The notes below the pieces were generated by a model, which was not told where the DNA came from, searched no databases, and saw only the letters and a program-made list of their open reading frames with translations. Source: CAYRXM01 sp964449465 (GTDB taxonomy: Bacteria; Chloroflexota; Anaerolineae; JAFGEY01). Taken from it: 64,000 bases of DNA. Shown piece after piece: positions 60,829 to 64,000 of the stretch (its first letter is position 1; each line of letters begins with the position of its first letter). A program made the translations under genes and the position numbers. The stretch is from NCBI GenBank assembly GCA_964449465.1, contig CAYVBK010000011.1, positions 66,572 to 130,571 of the forward strand, written 5' to 3'.

Positions 60829-62826
60829 ATGTTTAGCATCAAACGGTGGATACAAACGGGTGCCATCCTGGCGATGGTACTGGTCGGGGCGCGCTCAATC
60901 CGGTCAGAACCACCTCAAGAGCCAGTGGCACAGGCTGTACAACAGCCGGTGCTAAAATGGCAGCGCGGTGGCTGCCATGATCCCACCTGGTGCGATACCG
61001 GCTCGTATTCTTCGCCGGCAGTGGCCGATCTGGACGGCGATGGCAAACCCGATGTGATCGGTGCAACATACAATCTGTTCGCCCTCAACGGTGCAGATGG
61101 CTCTCTCAAGTGGCGCAAGGCTCTGGCCGAGAACTGTGCCTGGCCCGGTGTGGTGACTGCCGATGTAGACCACAATGGTGACCTGGAGATCGTGGTGGCG
61201 CAGAGCGACGGCTATCTTTACCTGTACGATCACCTCGGTAATCGCGTCTGGTCACGCCGCCCCACCACTTATGAACTGCGCGGCCTGTCTGTTTATGATC
61301 TGGACAACGACGGCCTGATGGAAATGATCGTCACGGCCGGGGTCTATAACAAGGTGAACACCTGGATCTATGAGCCTTCGGGGTCTTTGCGCCCCGGCTG
61401 GCCGCAGTTGAGCAACAATAGCGGTTATGCTTATGGCGTGTTTAACGATAATGCCGCCGTAGGCGACCTGGACAGCGATGGCGTCGGCGAAATTGTTGTC
61501 CCTTCCGATGTGCAGTACATCTGCGCCTACGAGGCCAGTGGTAGCCACATCCCGGCCCATTCCATGTATGGCGGCGACAACTGGGGTTGGGTAGAAACCT
61601 GGGAAAGCCTGACTACCGAATTGAGTCAGTGGGGTGGGTCATGCAAGGCCAGCGATCCGCGCGCAGAACGCTACCGCCCCAATTTTGCCCACAACCCGGC
61701 GGTGATCGCCGATGTAAACGGTGACGGCATAGTCGAAGTGGTGGTCACCGGCAATGTCAAAGATTGTTCTGTTTCATCATCCCGCTATACCGGCCTCTAT
61801 ATTTTCAACGCCGATCGCAGCCGTTTCAATCAAGGCGGATTTGACTGGCGTACGCCGCCGGTAGATACGGGTGCGCCGTTGAGCGAAAATAACAGCGTAA
61901 TCCATACCATCTTGCCCAATCCGGTCGTCGCCGACCTGGATGGTGATGGTCGGGCCGAGATCCTCTTTCCCTCGTATGATGGACGTATGCACGCTTTTTG
62001 GTTGGATAAGACCGAGCATGGCAACTGGCCCTTTTCGGTCTATAATGCGGGTGAAGGGTTTTACCGATTCGCTTCCGAGCCGGTAGTGGCCGATTTGAAC
62101 AATGACGGCAAGGCCGAGGTTATTTTTGGCTCTTGGCCGCAGCGCAGCAGCAACCGCAGTGGGCATTTGTATGTGCTGGATTATTTGGGCAATCTTTTAT
62201 TCAAGGTTCCTTTGCCCGATGCGGCCAAAACGCCCAACTGGAACGGATCGTTGGGCGCGCCCACATTAGCCAACATTGACAGCGATGCCGACCTGGAAGT
62301 GGTGTTGGCTACAGTATGGGCCGGCCTGGTGGCCTATGACCTGCCCGGCACGGCCAATGCCCGTGTGTTATGGGGCACTGCGCGTGGAAATTTTCAACGT
62401 ACTGGCTCGTTTTTGCAAGGGTCATTGCAAAATTCGTTCAAATCTATGCATCCTCCACTGCCCGCAACTGGCGACACGGTCAATGTCACTATTGTACTGC
62501 GCAACTCGGGCCTCACCCTGCCGGCCGTTCGCGTGACCGACACATTGCCTGCCGGACTGAATTACGCCGGTGGATTGTCGGCCTCATCGGGCAGCGCGAG
62601 CCAAAACGGCGGCACCATCACCTGGAACGGCAGTGTATTGCCGGGCACACCTGTCACCATCTCTTTTCGCGTCACAGTAGCGACCAGTGTTGTCGGGCCG
62701 CGTTTCATTCAAAATACGGCATTGATCAATGACGGGATTGGACATGTGTGGAGCAAACAGGCCGCTGTGGTGGCGAATGGCTATGGCACCTATTTTCCCC
62801 TGATTATGCGCTCTGGAACCCCGTAA
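60829..62826 (+). CDS. Secreted FG-GAP/VCBS beta-propeller protein with C-terminal DUF11 domain
   Basis: 665 residues. A signal peptide (about 1-27) precedes at least six FG-GAP/VCBS repeats with the calcium-binding pattern D-x-D-x-D-G (ADLDGDGKPDV, YDLDNDGLMEM, GDLDSDGVGEI, ADVNGDGIVEV, ADLDGDGRAEI, ADLNNDGKAEV). A DUF11-like beta domain (about 545-640) follows. The protein ends YGTYFPLIMRSGTP, the C-terminal YLPL-type motif seen on many Chloroflexota secreted proteins. It is likely a surface adhesion or binding protein. It starts 30 nt after the FemX gene. Confidence 0.88.
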   Translation: MFSIKRWIQTGAILAMVLVGARSIRSEPPQEPVAQAVQQPVLKWQRGGCHDPTWCDTGSYSSPAVADLDGDGKPDVIGATYNLFALNGADGSLKWRKALAENCAWPGVVTADVDHNGDLEIVVAQSDGYLYLYDHLGNRVWSRRPTTYELRGLSVYDLDNDGLMEMIVTAGVYNKVNTWIYEPSGSLRPGWPQLSNNSGYAYGVFNDNAAVGDLDSDGVGEIVVPSDVQYICAYEASGSHIPAHSMYGGDNWGWVETWESLTTELSQWGGSCKASDPRAERYRPNFAHNPAVIADVNGDGIVEVVVTGNVKDCSVSSSRYTGLYIFNADRSRFNQGGFDWRTPPVDTGAPLSENNSVIHTILPNPVVADLDGDGRAEILFPSYDGRMHAFWLDKTEHGNWPFSVYNAGEGFYRFASEPVVADLNNDGKAEVIFGSWPQRSSNRSGHLYVLDYLGNLLFKVPLPDAAKTPNWNGSLGAPTLANIDSDADLEVVLATVWAGLVAYDLPGTANARVLWGTARGNFQRTGSFLQGSLQNSFKSMHPPLPATGDTVNVTIVLRNSGLTLPAVRVTDTLPAGLNYAGGLSASSGSASQNGGTITWNGSVLPGTPVTISFRVTVATSVVGPRFIQNTALINDGIGHVWSKQAAVVANGYGTYFPLIMRSGTP

Positions 62827-62844
62827 AGTTGGAGTGTGTGGGCG

Positions 62845-64000
62845 ATGATAAAAATTCGTTGGACAGTCTGGGGTTGGAGCGGGCTATTGCTGATTTTGCT
62901 TTTGCTACTCGGCAGACCCTCGCCGGCTCGTTCTACCTGGATATACAACTTTTATTTCGGTAACCCCCATTCGCATACTGGTTATTCAGACGGCACCGAT
63001 ACGCCAGCGGTGGCTTTTAACTATGCCCGCAATTCGGGCGCCGGTCACTTTTTGGCCGTTTCCGATCATGCCGATATGGTGACGCCGGCTGAATGGGCCG
63101 ACACCAAGGTTCAGGCTGACATTTATACCAATGCTAGCTTTGTCTCGATAGCTGCCTTTGAATTTACCACCTCACAAGGCGATCTCAACATCTTTGACGC
63201 AGAATGGTTTGGCGGCGCCCCCTGGACGGTACCCCCGACAGACATTTATGATGCGATGGCTGAGGATCATCCCAATAGCATCATTCAGTGGAATCATCCC
63301 GCAGGCGTGGATGGGGGCATCACAGACTATTCAACCTATACACCTGCTCGTGATTCGGTTGTCCACCTGATCGAGATTCTGAACCGCGGCAAGCAGTACG
63401 AGGCCAGATATATCAACGCTCTGGATGCCGGCTGGCACGTGGCGCCCTCTGCTGGTCAGGACAATCACAGCTATGATTGGTTGACCGGCTATGAAATACG
63501 CACAGTGATCCTGGCAACCAGTTTGACGCGGGCCAACATCTATGATGCGATGCGCTCGCACCGTGTTTATGCCACTCAAAACCGCAACCTCGAAATTCGG
63601 TACCAGATCAACGATCAGGTGATGGGCTCAATTATTCCTCCCGGCACATGTAATGTCTCCATTTATGTGCGTGATCCCGACACCGGCAAAACCAGCGACC
63701 GCATCAGCAAAATTGAACTACTGCGAAGCGGTGGGGTGGTGAAACAGACATATACCGTTAGCCCACTCGGCCATCAAGTCACCTGGAACCCATCTTTTGC
63801 ATGCAACGCGCCTGATTATTATTTTGTGCGTGTGACCAACAGCGGCGGACAAAAAGCCTGGACCGCGCCAATCTGGGTGGAAGAGATTCCTGAATACACC
63901 CTCACCGTGCGTCAAGAGGGCGGCGGCACGGTGACGCCCTGGGTGGGCGAGTACACCCATCTCTACGGCGACGTGGTCACCCTGACCGCCGTCGCCGACC
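62845..64000 (+). CDS. Secreted CehA/McbA-like PHP metallohydrolase with InlB-type repeat, cut by window edge
   Basis: The frame is open from ATG 62845 to the right edge (385 residues visible). A signal peptide (about 1-30) is followed by a PHP domain of the CehA/McbA group: NPHSHTGYSDG (H42, H44), AVSDHADM (D74, H75, D77), WNHPAG (H151) and GQDNHSYD (D206, H208), all metal ligands. A beta domain follows, then the start of a divergent InlB B-repeat (LTVRQEGGGTVTP ... GDVVTLTAVAD, about 350-385). Such proteins hydrolyse phosphoesters or other esters; the substrate is unknown. GGAG precedes the ATG by 10 nt. It is 18 nt after the FG-GAP gene and probably co-transcribed. Confidence 0.85.
   Translation, partial: MIKIRWTVWGWSGLLLILLLLLGRPSPARSTWIYNFYFGNPHSHTGYSDGTDTPAVAFNYARNSGAGHFLAVSDHADMVTPAEWADTKVQADIYTNASFVSIAAFEFTTSQGDLNIFDAEWFGGAPWTVPPTDIYDAMAEDHPNSIIQWNHPAGVDGGITDYSTYTPARDSVVHLIEILNRGKQYEARYINALDAGWHVAPSAGQDNHSYDWLTGYEIRTVILATSLTRANIYDAMRSHRVYATQNRNLEIRYQINDQVMGSIIPPGTCNVSIYVRDPDTGKTSDRISKIELLRSGGVVKQTYTVSPLGHQVTWNPSFACNAPDYYFVRVTNSGGQKAWTAPIWVEEIPEYTLTVRQEGGGTVTPWVGEYTHLYGDVVTLTAVAD

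Noticed and set aside
1..64000. CRISPR arrays, tRNA/rRNA genes, IS transposases, integrases or prophage genes
   Set aside because: I found no regularly spaced repeats, cloverleaf-like genes or transposase/integrase motifs; the repeats present are isolated palindromes and one coding tandem repeat.

Overview
The window is about 64 kb of moderately GC-rich bacterial DNA whose gene set points to the phylum Chloroflexota (Anaerolineae/Ardenticatenia/Caldilineae-like). The pointers are a NurA nuclease next to a stand-alone HAS-barrel protein, a eukaryote/archaeal-type ProS, a LuxR-type membrane protein with kelch repeats, secreted proteins ending in a YFPL/YLP-type motif, and lipoproteins and secreted proteins without outer-membrane machinery. 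The assignment is inference from gene content; no rRNA or tRNA gene was found to confirm it.

Layout. 1-3.6 kb: end of a GAF-GGDEF protein overlapping rsfS, facing a class A penicillin-binding protein. 3.6-11.3 kb (minus strand): lysS and two GreA-family genes, then tilS, a LuxR-kelch membrane protein, an FAD oxidoreductase and acpS. 11.3-14.2 kb: a small unknown protein, then a glycosyltransferase and an undecaprenyl-phosphate sugar-phosphate transferase. 14.5-21.4 kb: a five-gene plus-strand operon (Amt-like transporter, nadD, an Fe-S/HTH protein, DUF362, a histidine kinase) behind a strong promoter and a long palindromic leader. 21.6-29.5 kb (minus strand): uvrC, a nucleotide-sugar dehydrogenase, a PEBP lipoprotein, a GH42 beta-galactosidase and a second histidine kinase. 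29.5-30.1 kb: a cluster of palindromic repeats and a broken gene. 30.1-37.7 kb (minus strand): proS as its own transcription unit; recX, rny, nurA, HAS-barrel and wecG as an operon; an M42 peptidase. 38.4-60.8 kb (plus strand): a large exopolysaccharide locus. 60.8-64 kb: two secreted proteins, an FG-GAP propeller and a CehA/McbA-like PHP protein cut by the window edge.

The exopolysaccharide locus holds a priming sugar-phosphate transferase, a Wzz/BY-kinase copolymerase, a Wzy/ligase-type membrane protein, a Wzx flippase, four GT4 glycosyltransferases, two deacetylase-like proteins, a duplicated uncharacterised nucleotidyltransferase, a DegT aminotransferase, three FemAB-type transferases, a glycosidase-like lipoprotein and a very unusual doubled BcsB-like surface protein. 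The upstream genes wecG, the nucleotide-sugar dehydrogenase and the sugar transferase at 11.9 kb could feed or parallel it. Most neighbours overlap by ATGA, GTGA or TTGA stop/start junctions, so translational coupling is widespread.

The most interesting items are the double BcsB-DUF11 protein in a Wzx/Wzy-type locus, HAS-barrel plus NurA without HerA in an RNase Y/RecX operon, an intrinsic-terminator-like hairpin 19 nt before recX, a palindromic repeat family with compensatory base changes (one copy forms the leader of the amt operon, one lies in a broken gene), and a GreA paralogue that has lost a catalytic aspartate. No CRISPR array, phage, IS transposase or structural RNA gene was seen.
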